Shown: positions 1-9,312 of the stretch, in pieces | Numbering within the stretch: the first letter of the stretch is position 1 | How the letters are laid out: every line of letters starts with the position of its first letter | The notes under the pieces: generated by a model | Database searches by the model: none | What the model saw: only the letters and a program-made list of their open reading frames with translations | What the model was told of the DNA's origin: nothing | DNA from: Saccharopolyspora hirsuta | GTDB lineage: Bacteria; Actinomycetota; Actinomycetes; Mycobacteriales; Pseudonocardiaceae | NCBI RefSeq assembly: GCF_008630535.1 | Contig: NZ_VWPH01000005.1 | Coordinates: forward strand, 1 to 64,000 | DNA: 64,000 nt | Reading direction: 5' to 3' | Program-made: the position numbers and the translations under genes

Positions 1-63
1 ACCGGGGCAGGCCACGACACGGGGAGACCGGACGCGGACTCGGCCCGCGCGGGCATCCCCGCA

Positions 64-95
64 GACACGACCACACCCGGTGCGGGGGTCGTGTC
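64..95. terminator. Hairpin, possible terminator
   Basis: Perfect 9-bp arms GACACGACC / GGTCGTGTC are separated by 14 bases. There is no U tract, as is common in actinobacterial terminators. It may end a gene left of the window. Assignment is tentative because no flanking gene is visible. Confidence 0.35.
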
Positions 96-556
96 CACAG
101 TCGTGGTCATCAGCGGTGTCATGACTCTATTCTCCCAACGATCGAACACAAATTCGAGCACATATCTGTCGCACGATCAGGTGATCAACAACCCACCCAA
201 ACACGAAAACCATTACGGCAGAATGAATTTCGAGCGTGATTCAGGAACCGGACGACGGCCGAGCCGCTCCCGCCGCCCCAGCTAAGGGGTACACCCGCAG
301 CACCCCGCCACGACGAAACACCAACCGCCCACCAAGCTCGGACAACAGAAACCAACCCCACGCCGCCAGGCGACCTCCACCCACAGCACACCTCGAAGTG
401 ACACGTCGAGCCCCGCCGCAAGCCCGCCACCCAACACGGCCCCACGCCCCAACCTGCCGGTGGCACCGATCCCCGAACGGCCAAACACCCACACGGTCCC
501 GGCCACCTCGCCACCCCGGGCAGGGTCGTCGTGAACCGGGGGGTTCGTTCCATACC

Positions 557-695
557 GGGTCATCCCCGTGACATCAAGCCAAAACCGGGGCTGTGGGCTG
601 GATGTCAAGCCTGAAACCCCGCAGGGGCGGCCGCCAGGCCGGGCTTGACATCCGGACCACAGCCCCCACAATCCCACCAACCACGGGGATGACCC
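557..695. repeat. Large interrupted inverted repeat
   Basis: Three blocks on the left (557-570, 587-596, 600-611) pair perfectly, in mirror order, with 682-695, 657-666 and 642-653: 14, 10 and 12 bp. Short non-matching bulges lie between the blocks. The loop contains a small CCCC-GCA-GGGG hairpin. The structure starts 55 bases past the end of the mce operon (minus strand), so it could act as a terminator or RNA 3' end. It could equally be a miniature mobile or repetitive extragenic element. No transposase lies nearby. Confidence 0.7.
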
Positions 696-750
696 CACCC
701 AACGACACAACCGACAACAGCGTCAAGCACCTTGAAAACCCAACGACCTC

Positions 751-1263
751 CTAAAGCAGCTTGATGTCCTCGATCACCCAACGCTCCTCAACCCGCAAAA
801 GCGTCATCTGCATCCGGTTCCGATCAATCCGAGGCACAGGATTGTTCACATTGGTGATCTCCTGATCGACGAACAACGCCACCACAGCACGATCCTGATC
901 ACCCTCGACGAGCCCAGCGGAGAGCACGGACCCCTTCGACACGGCCCGGTTCTGCCGGATCAACTCGGTCAAGCTCGAACTGATCTCCTTGTACTGCACA
1001 GCGAACTCCCCGTGCGAGTTGGCGGTGACGGCGGAGAAGTTCCGGTCCAGGTTGTTGAAGTCGTAGGTGGACAAGTCCGCGGCATAGGTGCGCGCGGCCT
1101 CCAGCGCAGTGCGGCGAGCGTCCTCCACGGCCCGCGCCCGCTGCAGCTGGAGTCCAAAGGTGCCCAGTACGGCGAGGATGGCCACGAGAACAACGGCGCC
1201 GAACAGCGCCTTCGGGCGGAGGGTCCGGCGGTGGAGGGGTTCGCGTTCCGGTTCGTCGGGCAT
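751..1263 (-). CDS. Mce-associated membrane protein
   Basis: 170 aa, last gene of the mce operon. A charged N-terminus (residues 1-18) is followed by one membrane helix (about 19-40) and an extracytoplasmic domain ending in VEERWVIEDIKLL. This is the layout of Mce-associated (Mas/Mam) proteins, which are thought to stabilise or help assemble Mce transporters. Its ATG shares a base with the TGA of the upstream mceF-like gene (TGATG), so translation is probably coupled. The operon carries only one such gene, where many have two to four. Function is by family and position only. Confidence 0.8.
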   Translation of the reverse strand: MPDEPEREPLHRRTLRPKALFGAVVLVAILAVLGTFGLQLQRARAVEDARRTALEAARTYAADLSTYDFNNLDRNFSAVTANSHGEFAVQYKEISSSLTELIRQNRAVSKGSVLSAGLVEGDQDRAVVALFVDQEITNVNNPVPRIDRNRMQMTLLRVEERWVIEDIKLL

Positions 1264-2462
1264 CAGCGGACTCCTTGGAGCGGGACGGAATACCAGGATC
1301 GCGGGCCGAGGATGGTGGCTTGGCCGCCCGCGGTGCCGAGGCGGACTCCGGTGGCGGTGTTGCCGGTGGCCGGGTCGTAGGTGGTCATCGCCGGGCGCGG
1401 GGCGTTCGCGGCGCCGCGTTGGGAGACGTCGGGTTGGTCCGGTGGGCAGTGCCAGGTCAGGTCTGCTTCGCGGGGGGATGTTTCGGTGGGGGAGCGGCGT
1501 TCTGCTCCGGTGGCGCAGATCGGGCCTTGGGTTCCGATCAGGTAGAGGTCTGCGGTGTCGCCGTGCACCACACCGCCGAGGCCGGTCAGCGCTTTCGGGA
1601 GGGAGATGAGCAGCTGGTCCAGGGCTGGGGTGCGGACCGTGACGATCTGGCCGGTGGTGACCAGGTTGCCCAGGAGCGCGGTGGTGGCCGGGTCGTTGCG
1701 CGCGAACAGTTCGGTGAGGCGTCGGGTGGGGCTGGGGGCGGTGTCCAGGATTCGGTCGAGCTGGGGTTGGTGGGCGCGGATCTCGCCGGTCAGGGCGCGC
1801 AGGCCTGCTGCGAGTTCGCGGATCCGGTCGCCGTCGGGGCCGGTCAGCGGGCGGCTGGCGGCGATCAGGCGGTCGAGCTGCGGGCGGTGCTGGCGGGTGG
1901 CTTCGAGCAGGATCGCCGAGTTGTCCAGGATGCGGGTCAGTTCCGGGCCCTTTCCGGCCAGGCCGGTGGAGAGCGCTTCGGTGACCGCGGAGACGTCCTC
2001 CGGGCGGAGTTGTTCGCTGAGCTCCGTGAAGTGCACCAGCAGGGTGTCCAGCGGGATCGGGTGCTGCGTGCGTGCGGCTTCGATGGTGCTGCCGTCGCGC
2101 AGGTACGGCCCGGAGTCGCTGGTGGGTTGCAGGTCCACGGTCTGCACTGCCAGGGGCGTGGCCATGCTGATCACGGCCTTGCTGTCGGCCGGGACGCGTG
2201 TGTCGGGGTGCAGCGCGAGCTGCACCGAAACCCCGTCGCCACCGGGGTCGATGCGCACCTCGGCGACCGTGCCGACGACCACGCCCCGGTAGGTGACCTG
2301 CGAGCTCGGGGTGATCGACGCCGCGTCGGGCATGCGGGCGGTCACCAGGAGCGGGTCGCGCAGGGCTCGGGGCCCTGCGACGTTGGTGATCACGTAGTAG
2401 GTGCAGGCGATGCTGATCACCAGGAACAGCGCGAGCTGGGCCAGGACGAGGCGGCGGTTCAT
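1263..2462 (-). CDS. mceF: Mce family protein, MceF position
   Basis: 399 aa. A single N-terminal membrane helix (about 5-27) precedes an MlaD/Mce domain (about 35-115, with the typical VTYRGVVVGTV segment) and a long helical region. Mce proteins form a hexameric tube that carries lipids or sterols across the envelope; the YrbE pair is the permease. This is the sixth Mce gene. The ATG at 2462 was chosen because it overlaps the previous stop in the pattern seen throughout the operon; the longer upstream frame lies inside the neighbouring gene. The cargo cannot be told from sequence. Confidence 0.9.
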   Translation of the reverse strand: MNRRLVLAQLALFLVISIACTYYVITNVAGPRALRDPLLVTARMPDAASITPSSQVTYRGVVVGTVAEVRIDPGGDGVSVQLALHPDTRVPADSKAVISMATPLAVQTVDLQPTSDSGPYLRDGSTIEAARTQHPIPLDTLLVHFTELSEQLRPEDVSAVTEALSTGLAGKGPELTRILDNSAILLEATRQHRPQLDRLIAASRPLTGPDGDRIRELAAGLRALTGEIRAHQPQLDRILDTAPSPTRRLTELFARNDPATTALLGNLVTTGQIVTVRTPALDQLLISLPKALTGLGGVVHGDTADLYLIGTQGPICATGAERRSPTETSPREADLTWHCPPDQPDVSQRGAANAPRPAMTTYDPATGNTATGVRLGTAGGQATILGPRSWYSVPLQGVR

Positions 2463-3475
2463 CGGGTGCCTCCGCGCAGGATCGAGTCGACGCCGCCCGC
2501 GGCGGGCGGTGGCATCGGGGCGCCGGGGGCCAGCAGCTGCACCACGGTTCCGGGCACGTCGAGGGTTCCGTTGAACAGCACGTAATCCCCGGGCGTGGCC
2601 TGCTGGATCAGGTCGAAGAACCGGTGCAGCGAACCGACCGTGGTGGCCAGGCCGCCGTCGAGGGACCGCAGATCGGCCAGCACCGGCCGGAACTTCTCCA
2701 CCTGCTCGGTCAACGACTCGTCGGTCTGCTCGACCAGCGCGGCGGTGGCGGTGCTCAGCGCCGCGGTGTTGTCCAGCAGCTCGGTGAACCGCTGCCGCTC
2801 GGCCAGCAGCACGTCGATCGCGGGGCGCACCTGGGTCAGCGCGGCGTCCAGCGACTCCTGGCCGTCGGCCAGGTGCTGCGAGGTCGCGTGCACCGAGTCG
2901 ATGAGCCAGGTGAGCTCGGTGCGGTGCTGGTCCAGCGAGGTCAGGGTCCGCTCCAGCTGGCCCAGCAGGTCGCGCACCTGCTGCTCGCGGCCGCCGAGCG
3001 CGGTGTTGAGCTCGGTGACCACGGTCCGCGCCTGGTCGAGCCCGGCGCCGTTGAGCAGCGTGCTGGCCGCTGCCAGCGCGTTCTCCACGTCCGGCCCGCG
3101 CGAGGTCCGCTCGAGCGGGATGACCGAGCCGTCGCCGAGCACCGGTCCGTCCGATGTGGGCGGTGGTTGCAGGACCACGAACTCCTCGCCCAGCGGCGAG
3201 GCGAGTTCGAGGCGCGCGGTGGTGCCCACCGGCAGCCGCACCTGCGGGTCGATGTCGAGCTCGACCAGCGCCTGGAAGTTCTCGGTGCCGATGTCCGACA
3301 CCCTGCCCACCACGGCCTGCCCCAGTCGCACCGCCCCGCCCATCGGCAGCCGCCCGACGTCGCTGAACACCGCGGTGACCTGGTACCCGGAACCGCCCGT
3401 GCCGACGGGCGCGTTCTGCAGGCTGAGCCCGCACGACGTGGTCAGCAGCACCGCAGCGAGCACGAAGCGCTTCAC
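2459..3475 (-). CDS. mceE: Mce family lipoprotein, MceE position
   Basis: 338 aa from a GTG at 3475. The N-terminus VKRFVLAAVLLTTSC is a lipoprotein signal whose lipobox Cys is residue 15, the hallmark of MceE (LprK-type) proteins. The MlaD/Mce domain follows (about 30-110), then a helical stretch ending near residue 310. The lipid anchor would hold this subunit to the outer face of the membrane in the hexamer. It overlaps both neighbours by four bases. Confidence 0.9.
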   Translation of the reverse strand: MKRFVLAAVLLTTSCGLSLQNAPVGTGGSGYQVTAVFSDVGRLPMGGAVRLGQAVVGRVSDIGTENFQALVELDIDPQVRLPVGTTARLELASPLGEEFVVLQPPPTSDGPVLGDGSVIPLERTSRGPDVENALAAASTLLNGAGLDQARTVVTELNTALGGREQQVRDLLGQLERTLTSLDQHRTELTWLIDSVHATSQHLADGQESLDAALTQVRPAIDVLLAERQRFTELLDNTAALSTATAALVEQTDESLTEQVEKFRPVLADLRSLDGGLATTVGSLHRFFDLIQQATPGDYVLFNGTLDVPGTVVQLLAPGAPMPPPAAGGVDSILRGGTR

Positions 3476-4545
3476 CGGCCACCTCCCAGCACCGCGCGCA
3501 GCGGTTCGATGTCCGGCGGGAACGGGACGGGGTTGGTGATGCCCGCGCCGGTGCACAGCGGGAGCGGCAGCTCGCGGCACAGGCGCGCGGTGGTGTCGAA
3601 CTGGCTGAGGTTGCTGGAGATGTTCAGCCGCAACCGCAGGCGTTGGTCCGGGGTGATGGCGCGGGTGAAGTTGTCCATCGTCAGCGGCATCGTGTCCAGC
3701 GTTTCGGCCAGCTCCTGCTGCCGGGCGGCCAGGGTGCCAGCGAACTGGGCCAGCTGTCCGACGTCGCCGCCGAGCTGCTCGCCGTGGCGCCGCACGAGGT
3801 CGTCCACGGCGAGCAGCACGTCGGACAGCTTCGCGAGCGCATCGCCGATTTCCGCTTGCTGCGCCTGGAAGTCCGCCCCGGCCTGCGCGGTGGAGGCGGC
3901 CAGCGCGTCCACCGTGTCGCGGTGCTGCAGGAGCAGCTGGACCAGCTGGTCGAGGTCGTCGACCACCGAGCCGAGGTCGCCGCTGCTCGCGGCCAGCACC
4001 TCGCTGGCCCGCGACAGCTCGGTGATCGCGTCCCGGATCTGCGGCCCGCGTCCGTCGAGCGAGGCGGCGCTGCTGCGCAGCAGCCGGTCGAGCACCCCGG
4101 GGTCGCCGCCGGACGGCCCGAAGGCGGCCAGCAGCGAGTCCAGGGACGCGGCGAGCTGGTCGAACCGGATCGGCGAGTGGGTGCGCTGCACCGGGATCAG
4201 CGCACCGTCGGCGAGTTGCGGACCACCGGTGTGCGCGGGCCCCAGCTCGACGTAGCGGTCGCTGATGATCGCCGGGCTCATGATGTAGGCGTGCGCGTCG
4301 GCGGGGACCGCGGTGTCGGCGGGCATCGTCATCCGCACCCGCACCGTCGCGCCCTGCGGCTCCACGGATTCGACCCGGCCCACCGGCACGCCGAGGATCG
4401 CCACCCGGCTGCCGGGGAAGATGCCGTCGGCGAAGGTGAAGTCGGCGGCCACCCGCAGCTGCGGGCGCGGTGCCAGCAGGGTGAACCAGGTGCCGGTGAC
4501 CAGCGCGGTCAGCACGCAGCAGACGACCACCAGCTTCCGGCTCAT
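3472..4545 (-). CDS. mceD: Mce family protein, MceD position
   Basis: 357 aa. N-terminal membrane anchor (about 4-24), Mce domain with VAILGVPVGRVESV (about 40-120), then a long helical region. A GAGGGG-type ribosome site precedes the ATG at 4545, and the coding end overlaps the mceE start by four bases. It is one of six different Mce subunits of this transporter. Longer upstream extensions of the frame are Arg-rich shadow sequence. Confidence 0.88.
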   Translation of the reverse strand: MSRKLVVVCCVLTALVTGTWFTLLAPRPQLRVAADFTFADGIFPGSRVAILGVPVGRVESVEPQGATVRVRMTMPADTAVPADAHAYIMSPAIISDRYVELGPAHTGGPQLADGALIPVQRTHSPIRFDQLAASLDSLLAAFGPSGGDPGVLDRLLRSSAASLDGRGPQIRDAITELSRASEVLAASSGDLGSVVDDLDQLVQLLLQHRDTVDALAASTAQAGADFQAQQAEIGDALAKLSDVLLAVDDLVRRHGEQLGGDVGQLAQFAGTLAARQQELAETLDTMPLTMDNFTRAITPDQRLRLRLNISSNLSQFDTTARLCRELPLPLCTGAGITNPVPFPPDIEPLRAVLGGGR

Positions 4546-5519
4546 CGGCACCCCTCGAACAGTCCGGCGGCGCAGAGCACGTTGTCCGGCACGGGCCCCA
4601 GCGGCGCCGAGACGTCGGCCCACGGCCCGTTCCCGGTGGCGTTGGCCAGGTATCGACCGGCCGGACCGAGCCGCTGCAGGCTCTCGCCGATGGCTTGGTC
4701 GTTGCGCTCCAGCGAGTCGGTGAGCGCGTGCAGATCGCCCAGCAGCGGGTCCAAGACGTCGCGGTTGTCGGCGACCAGCCGGTGCAGGTGGCCGGTGACG
4801 GTGTGCACGTCGGTGATCAGCTGGCGGACGACGGTCCGGCGCTGCTGCAGCGTGTCGACGACGAGTTGCGCATCGCCCAGCAGCGTCACCAGGGTGTCCT
4901 GCTGCTCGACCAGGGGCGTGGTCAGGGTCTGCGTGCTGCGCAGCAGCTCCTGCAGCTGCGCACCGCGCTCACCGATGACCGCCGATGCCGCCGCCACCCC
5001 GTTGAGGGCATCGCCGAGCAACTGCGGGTCCTGCGGCGTCACCTCCTCCAGAGCGCCGATCATTCGGCGCAGCTGCGGAAGGTCGAGGCCGTCGGCGGTG
5101 GACTTCGCGTCGGACTGGAGCTCGTCGAGGCTGTAGGGCACCGAGGTCCGGTCGAGCGGGATCGTCGCGCCGGGGGAGAGCTGTCCCGGACCGGTGGACT
5201 CCACGCCCAGGTATCGGGTCCCGAGCACCGTGCGCAGCTTGATCGCGGCGGTCGTGCTCCCGCCGAGCGCCTGCTCGCCGTCCAGCCGGAACGAGACGCG
5301 CACCCGGTCCCCGGCCAGCGCCACACCGGTCACCCGGCCCACCGGCACCCCGGCGAGCATGACCTGGGTGCCTTCGGTGAGCCCGGCGGCGTTGGCGAAC
5401 TCGGCGTGGTACTCGTCGGTGCGCAGCAGGAACAGCAGCCGGGGCACCGTCGCCGAGGCGGTCAGCAGCAGGAGCACCACGACCGCGCCGATCGCCCCGT
5501 TGACCAGCACCTTCCTCAT
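4542..5519 (-). CDS. mceC: Mce family protein, MceC position
   Basis: 325 aa. One N-terminal membrane helix (about 6-30), Mce domain with VMLAGVPVGRVTGV (about 40-120), and a C-terminal helical domain that is shorter than in many MceC proteins and has no proline-rich tail. Four-base overlaps with both neighbours fit a single polycistronic mRNA. Confidence 0.88.
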   Translation of the reverse strand: MRKVLVNGAIGAVVVLLLLTASATVPRLLFLLRTDEYHAEFANAAGLTEGTQVMLAGVPVGRVTGVALAGDRVRVSFRLDGEQALGGSTTAAIKLRTVLGTRYLGVESTGPGQLSPGATIPLDRTSVPYSLDELQSDAKSTADGLDLPQLRRMIGALEEVTPQDPQLLGDALNGVAAASAVIGERGAQLQELLRSTQTLTTPLVEQQDTLVTLLGDAQLVVDTLQQRRTVVRQLITDVHTVTGHLHRLVADNRDVLDPLLGDLHALTDSLERNDQAIGESLQRLGPAGRYLANATGNGPWADVSAPLGPVPDNVLCAAGLFEGCR

Positions 5520-6499
5520 CGGCACACCTCCGTGTGCGGGCCCGCCCCGAGGTCGACCTGGACCCCGTCGACGGCGACGCTGAGGTTGCAGAGGTAGACG
5601 TTCACCCAGGACCCGTAGCTGGTCGCGCGGCCCAGCGTGTTCAGGAACGCGGGCATCTCCTGCACGGCACCGTCGATCTGGGCCTGGTTGCGCACCAGCA
5701 TCCCGGTGATCTCCTGCACCGAGCGCACGTCGCGGGACAGCTGCGGTCCGAGCCCGTCGAGCAGCTGAGCGAGCGAGCTGGCGGCCTCCGCACCGGAGTC
5801 GATGGCTGCGGCGATCGACTCCCGGCTGGCGGCGGTCTCCGCGGCCAGCCGCCCGAGCTCGTCCACGAGCCCGCGCAGGTCGTCGCGCCGCTGCTGCACC
5901 GTGCCGAGCACGGCGTTGAGGTTGTTGATCACCTCGCCGATGACCTGGTCGCGGGAGGCCAGGGTTCCGGTGAGCGACACGATCCGCGTCAGCAGCGCGG
6001 ACACGGTGCCGCCTTCGCCCTGGAAGACCGCCACGATCTCGTGCGCCAGCTGGTTGACCTGCGCGGGTTCCAGCGCGTCGAAGAGCGGCTTGAACCCGTT
6101 GAGCAGCGCGGTGAGGTCCAGCGCCGGTCGGGTCCGCTCGACCGGGATCGTCGCGCCCGGTGGCAGCGGTGGGCCGCCCTGGCCCGGGGTCAGGGAGAGC
6201 GCGCGGGCGCCGGTGAGGTCGGCGTAGCGGATCACGGCGAGCCCGGTGGCGGGGACGGGTTGCTCGGCGGCGACCTCGAAGTCCACCTCGGCGAGCCCGC
6301 CGCGCGCGACGACCCCGGTCACCGTCCCCACCCGAACCCCGGCCACGGTGACGTCGTTGCCCGGCTGCAGCCCGGCGACGTCGGTGAACACCGCGCGGTA
6401 GGGCACCGACCGGCCGGTCGTCGGGTTCGTCAGCGTGTTCACCACGACGACGCCGCAGAACAGCGACACGAGCACGAAGGCGGCGAACCGGAGCTTCAC
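5516..6499 (-). CDS. mceB: Mce family protein, MceB position
   Basis: 327 aa. The N-terminal hydrophobic segment (about 5-24) contains a Cys at residue 15 but no good lipobox, so a membrane anchor is more likely than a lipoprotein. The Mce domain has VTVAGVRVGTVTGV (about 35-115), followed by helices. It overlaps mceA and mceC by four bases each. Confidence 0.88.
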   Translation of the reverse strand: MKLRFAAFVLVSLFCGVVVVNTLTNPTTGRSVPYRAVFTDVAGLQPGNDVTVAGVRVGTVTGVVARGGLAEVDFEVAAEQPVPATGLAVIRYADLTGARALSLTPGQGGPPLPPGATIPVERTRPALDLTALLNGFKPLFDALEPAQVNQLAHEIVAVFQGEGGTVSALLTRIVSLTGTLASRDQVIGEVINNLNAVLGTVQQRRDDLRGLVDELGRLAAETAASRESIAAAIDSGAEAASSLAQLLDGLGPQLSRDVRSVQEITGMLVRNQAQIDGAVQEMPAFLNTLGRATSYGSWVNVYLCNLSVAVDGVQVDLGAGPHTEVCR

Positions 6500-7677
6500 G
6501 GCGTGACCACCTCCGTCCCGCGCACCAGCGGCCCCAGCAGCAGTCCGAGCGCATCGGAGGCGGGAGGCCGTCCGGGCAGCAGCGGCGCGAGCTCGCGCAG
6601 CGCGTCGCGCTCCCGCGGGCCGCCCACCGGCCCGATCGGCCCGCTCGGTCGCGCATCGCGGCAGTTGGGCCCGGCCATGCCGGGGTAGCGCGGGCAGTCC
6701 TCGGGCCCGTAGGGGTACGGCCGGTGCAGCGTCCCGGCCATGCGGATCTTGAAGAAGCCCGTGGACAGCGAGCGGTTCGCACCGTCGAGGAAGGCGTCCA
6801 GCCCGGCCGCGCTGTCGCGCACCGCGCCCGGGTGGCGGCCCAGCACGTCGGCGACCGGATCGGTGGACCGCACGAGCTGGATGATCCGCTGGGAGTTGGT
6901 GTCGACGAACCGCTGCGACTGCTCGGTGAACGCCAGCCCCGCGCCGAGCAGGTCTCCGATGTCCTGGCGGCGCTGCACGATCGTGCCCGACAGCGCGACG
7001 GCGTCGTCCAGCGCCTGCACCGCATCCGGCGCGGCACCGGCGACGTCCTCGGCGAGCGCGGTGATGTCGGCGAGGTCCTCGCCGGTCAGCGGCGGGTTGG
7101 CGGTCAGCTGCGAGGCGTCGTCGAGCAGGGCGCCCAGCTGCTCGCCCCGCCCGCGCAGGGCTTCGGCCAGGGCGGCGAGCGAGACCTGGAGCTGCGCCGG
7201 TTGCAGCGAGTCGACCAGCTCGTAGAGGCGGCTGTAGGCGTGGTAGAGCTGCATGGTGGGCCGGGAGTCGTCCGCGGCGAGCTCAGCACCGGGAGCGAGC
7301 GCTGCGCCGGAGGTCCCCGGGGCGATGAGGTCGAGGTACTGGTCGCCGAACACGGTCCGCGGCATCAGCCGGACCCGCACGTCGGCCGGGATGTCGGCGA
7401 AGCTGCCGGGTTCCATCCGCAACGTAAGGCGGGACCCCTGCAACCCGGGGTCGACGGCCGCCAGCCGCCCGACCCGCACCCCGCGGTACTGCACGGGCGT
7501 TTCCGGCCGGATCAACCCGGCCGCGGCCGGAAGCACCGTCGTGACTTCGGGTTTCGCGCGCAACGCGCCCGCGCCGCCGAGCACGACCAGCACGGCCACC
7601 AGGACCAGCAGGAGCAGTCCCGCCGCCCCGCGGGCGGCGAGCGTCCGGCGCGCGTTGGCTCCCAGCGGTTCGCTCAT
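6496..7677 (-). CDS. mceA: Mce family protein, MceA position
   Basis: 393 aa. Membrane helix at about 16-37, Mce domain with PVQYRGVRVGRLAAV (about 45-125), long helical domain, and a C-terminal extension with a Cys pair (PEDCPRY and GPNCRD). It is the first Mce gene after the two permease genes, the usual mceA place. The gap to yrbEB is one base. Whether it binds host or environmental lipids is not visible from the sequence. Confidence 0.9.
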   Translation of the reverse strand: MSEPLGANARRTLAARGAAGLLLLVLVAVLVVLGGAGALRAKPEVTTVLPAAAGLIRPETPVQYRGVRVGRLAAVDPGLQGSRLTLRMEPGSFADIPADVRVRLMPRTVFGDQYLDLIAPGTSGAALAPGAELAADDSRPTMQLYHAYSRLYELVDSLQPAQLQVSLAALAEALRGRGEQLGALLDDASQLTANPPLTGEDLADITALAEDVAGAAPDAVQALDDAVALSGTIVQRRQDIGDLLGAGLAFTEQSQRFVDTNSQRIIQLVRSTDPVADVLGRHPGAVRDSAAGLDAFLDGANRSLSTGFFKIRMAGTLHRPYPYGPEDCPRYPGMAGPNCRDARPSGPIGPVGGPRERDALRELAPLLPGRPPASDALGLLLGPLVRGTEVVTP

Positions 7678-7678
7678 G

Positions 7679-8503
7679 TCATATCCCCAGCGCCGGTAAG
7701 GTCGGCCGCACGCCCCAGAAGGCGATGCTCAGCAGCACGTCGGCGACCGTGATGGTCACGATGCTGGTGCGCAGCGCGCGTCCCGCGGCTTTGCCCACGC
7801 CTTCCGGGCCGCCGCTGGCGTAGTAGCCGTAGGCGCAGTGCACCAGCGTCACCACGATCGCGAACGCGACGGCCTTGACCAGCGAGAAGAACACGTCGTC
7901 GGCGGTGAGCACGAGCCGGAAGTAGTAGTTGTAGGTGCCCTCGGAGACGCCGTTGAGCTGCACCACCGCGATCCCGGTGGCCAGGTAGGAGGCGAACAGG
8001 CCGACCAGGTACAGCGGGATCACCGACAGGAACGCCGCCATCATCCGGGTGCTGACCAGGTACGGCAGCGACCGCACCGACATCGCCTCCAGGGCGTCGA
8101 TCTCCTCGGAGATGCGCATCGCCCCCAGCTGCGCGGTGAACCCGGTGCCGACCTTGGCGGCCAGCGCGATGCTGGCGACCAGCGGGGCGATCTCGCGGGT
8201 GTTCACCACGGCGGCGGCCAGCCCGGTCATCGGCGAGAGGCCGAGCAGGTCCAGCCCGCGGTAGCCCTCCAGGCCGACCTGGGTGCTCGAGACGAACGAC
8301 ATCGCGAACACCACGCCGATCGTGCCGCCACCGGCCAGCAGCGAGGCCGAGCCGAGGCTGATCTCGCCGACCAGGCGCGCGACGTCCCGCCGGTAGCGCG
8401 CCAGCACGTGCGGGATGGCGGCGATCGCCCGGAGGTAGCAGGTGAAGTGCAGTCCGGCGGCGGCCAGCAGGTCCACCGCGGACCTGCGCCCGCGGGCGGC
8501 CAT
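7679..8503 (-). CDS. yrbEB: MlaE/YrbE permease B of the Mce transporter
   Basis: 274 aa, at least five hydrophobic segments. It carries the EE-DALE coupling motif (ISEEIDALEAM, about 140-150) by which MlaE-type permeases contact their ATPase. It pairs with YrbEA as the membrane core of the Mce lipid importer. The ATPase (MceG/Mkl) is not encoded here and must lie elsewhere in the genome, as is normal. The ATG at 8503 overlaps the yrbEA stop (TGATG). Confidence 0.93.
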   Translation of the reverse strand: MAARGRRSAVDLLAAAGLHFTCYLRAIAAIPHVLARYRRDVARLVGEISLGSASLLAGGGTIGVVFAMSFVSSTQVGLEGYRGLDLLGLSPMTGLAAAVVNTREIAPLVASIALAAKVGTGFTAQLGAMRISEEIDALEAMSVRSLPYLVSTRMMAAFLSVIPLYLVGLFASYLATGIAVVQLNGVSEGTYNYYFRLVLTADDVFFSLVKAVAFAIVVTLVHCAYGYYASGGPEGVGKAAGRALRTSIVTITVADVLLSIAFWGVRPTLPALGI

Positions 8504-9312
8504 CAGTACTCGCCCTTCGCGGGCACGAGCACCGGGTACAGCTCGGTGATGACCGCGTTCGCGACGAAGACCAGCACGAACGAGATCACCACGGCCTCGT
8601 TGACGGCGTTGGCCACCCCGCCGGGCCCGCCCCGGGCGGTCAGCCCCTTGAAGCAGGACACCAGCGCGGCCAGCACCGCGAACACCGCGGCCTTCAGCAG
8701 CGCCACGACGAAGTCCGGGACGCGGGAGAACTGCGTCAGGGTGCGCAGGAACGCCCCCGGCGCGTCGCCGAGCACCAGGACCTGGAACAGGAACGTCGTC
8801 GTGATGCCGACCAGCAGCACGATGCACGCCAGCAGCGCGTTGACCACCACCGCGGCCACCACCCGGGGAACCACCAGGCGTTCCACGACCGGCAGCCCCA
8901 TCACCTCCAGGGCGTCGACCTCTTCGCGGATCTTGCGCGCGCCCAGGTCCGCGCACATCGCCGAGCCGCCGACCCCGGAGATCATCAGCGCGCAGATCAG
9001 CGGCGCGGCCTGGCCGACGATCACGAAGGCGACCACCGCTCCGCCGTAGCCCTGCGCACCCAGCTGTCCGGCCAGCGAACCGACGTTGAGCGCCACCACG
9101 ACACCCAGCGGAATCGTCACCAGCAGCGCGGGAAGGGTGGTGACCGAGGCCAGGAAGGTGGCCTGCCGCAGGAACTCCGCGACGTTGAACCGGGCCCGGC
9201 CAACGGTCCGGAAGGCGGCTCCGGCGGTGCGCACCGCGAAGTCCAGGAGCAGGCCGACCTGCAGCAGGGCGTCGGCGATCGGGCCGCGGGCGGTGGGCAG
9301 TTCCCGGTGCAT
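8503..9312 (-). CDS. yrbEA: MlaE/YrbE permease A of the Mce transporter
   Basis: 269 aa, first gene of the mce operon. MlaE fold with several membrane segments and the motif IREEVDALEVM. The ATG at 9312 was chosen because GGGGAGGAG sits just upstream (9317-9325); the longer frame upstream is Arg/Pro-rich shadow. An interrupted palindrome GAGGT...ACCTC with an inner CCTGCAGG (9331-9349) lies immediately before the ribosome site and could be an operator. Confidence 0.93.
   Translation of the reverse strand: MHRELPTARGPIADALLQVGLLLDFAVRTAGAAFRTVGRARFNVAEFLRQATFLASVTTLPALLVTIPLGVVVALNVGSLAGQLGAQGYGGAVVAFVIVGQAAPLICALMISGVGGSAMCADLGARKIREEVDALEVMGLPVVERLVVPRVVAAVVVNALLACIVLLVGITTTFLFQVLVLGDAPGAFLRTLTQFSRVPDFVVALLKAAVFAVLAALVSCFKGLTARGGPGGVANAVNEAVVISFVLVFVANAVITELYPVLVPAKGEY

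Larger units (their letters stand above)
1..750. other. Intergenic region without a convincing gene
   Basis: I find no credible coding sequence here. The open frames on both strands give proteins rich in Trp/Gly/Arg or Pro/His/Arg, have no recognisable domain and lack ribosome binding sites. Bases about 115-245 are clearly AT-richer than the rest, as in promoter or regulatory DNA. A hairpin at 64-95 and a large inverted repeat at 557-695 are listed separately. A degraded gene cannot be excluded. Confidence 0.6.

Noticed and set aside
282-710. 142-residue minus-strand frame and other frames in 1-750
   Set aside because: Trp/Gly/Arg-rich products with no homology I recognise, no ribosome site, and overlap with the inverted repeat.
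1263-3482. 739-residue minus-strand frame suggesting a fused Mce protein
   Set aside because: The N-terminal 340 residues are an Arg-rich shadow of mceE; the true mceF starts at 2462.
7838-9049. 403-residue plus-strand frame
   Set aside because: Antisense of yrbEA/yrbEB, His/Gln/Arg-rich, no motif.
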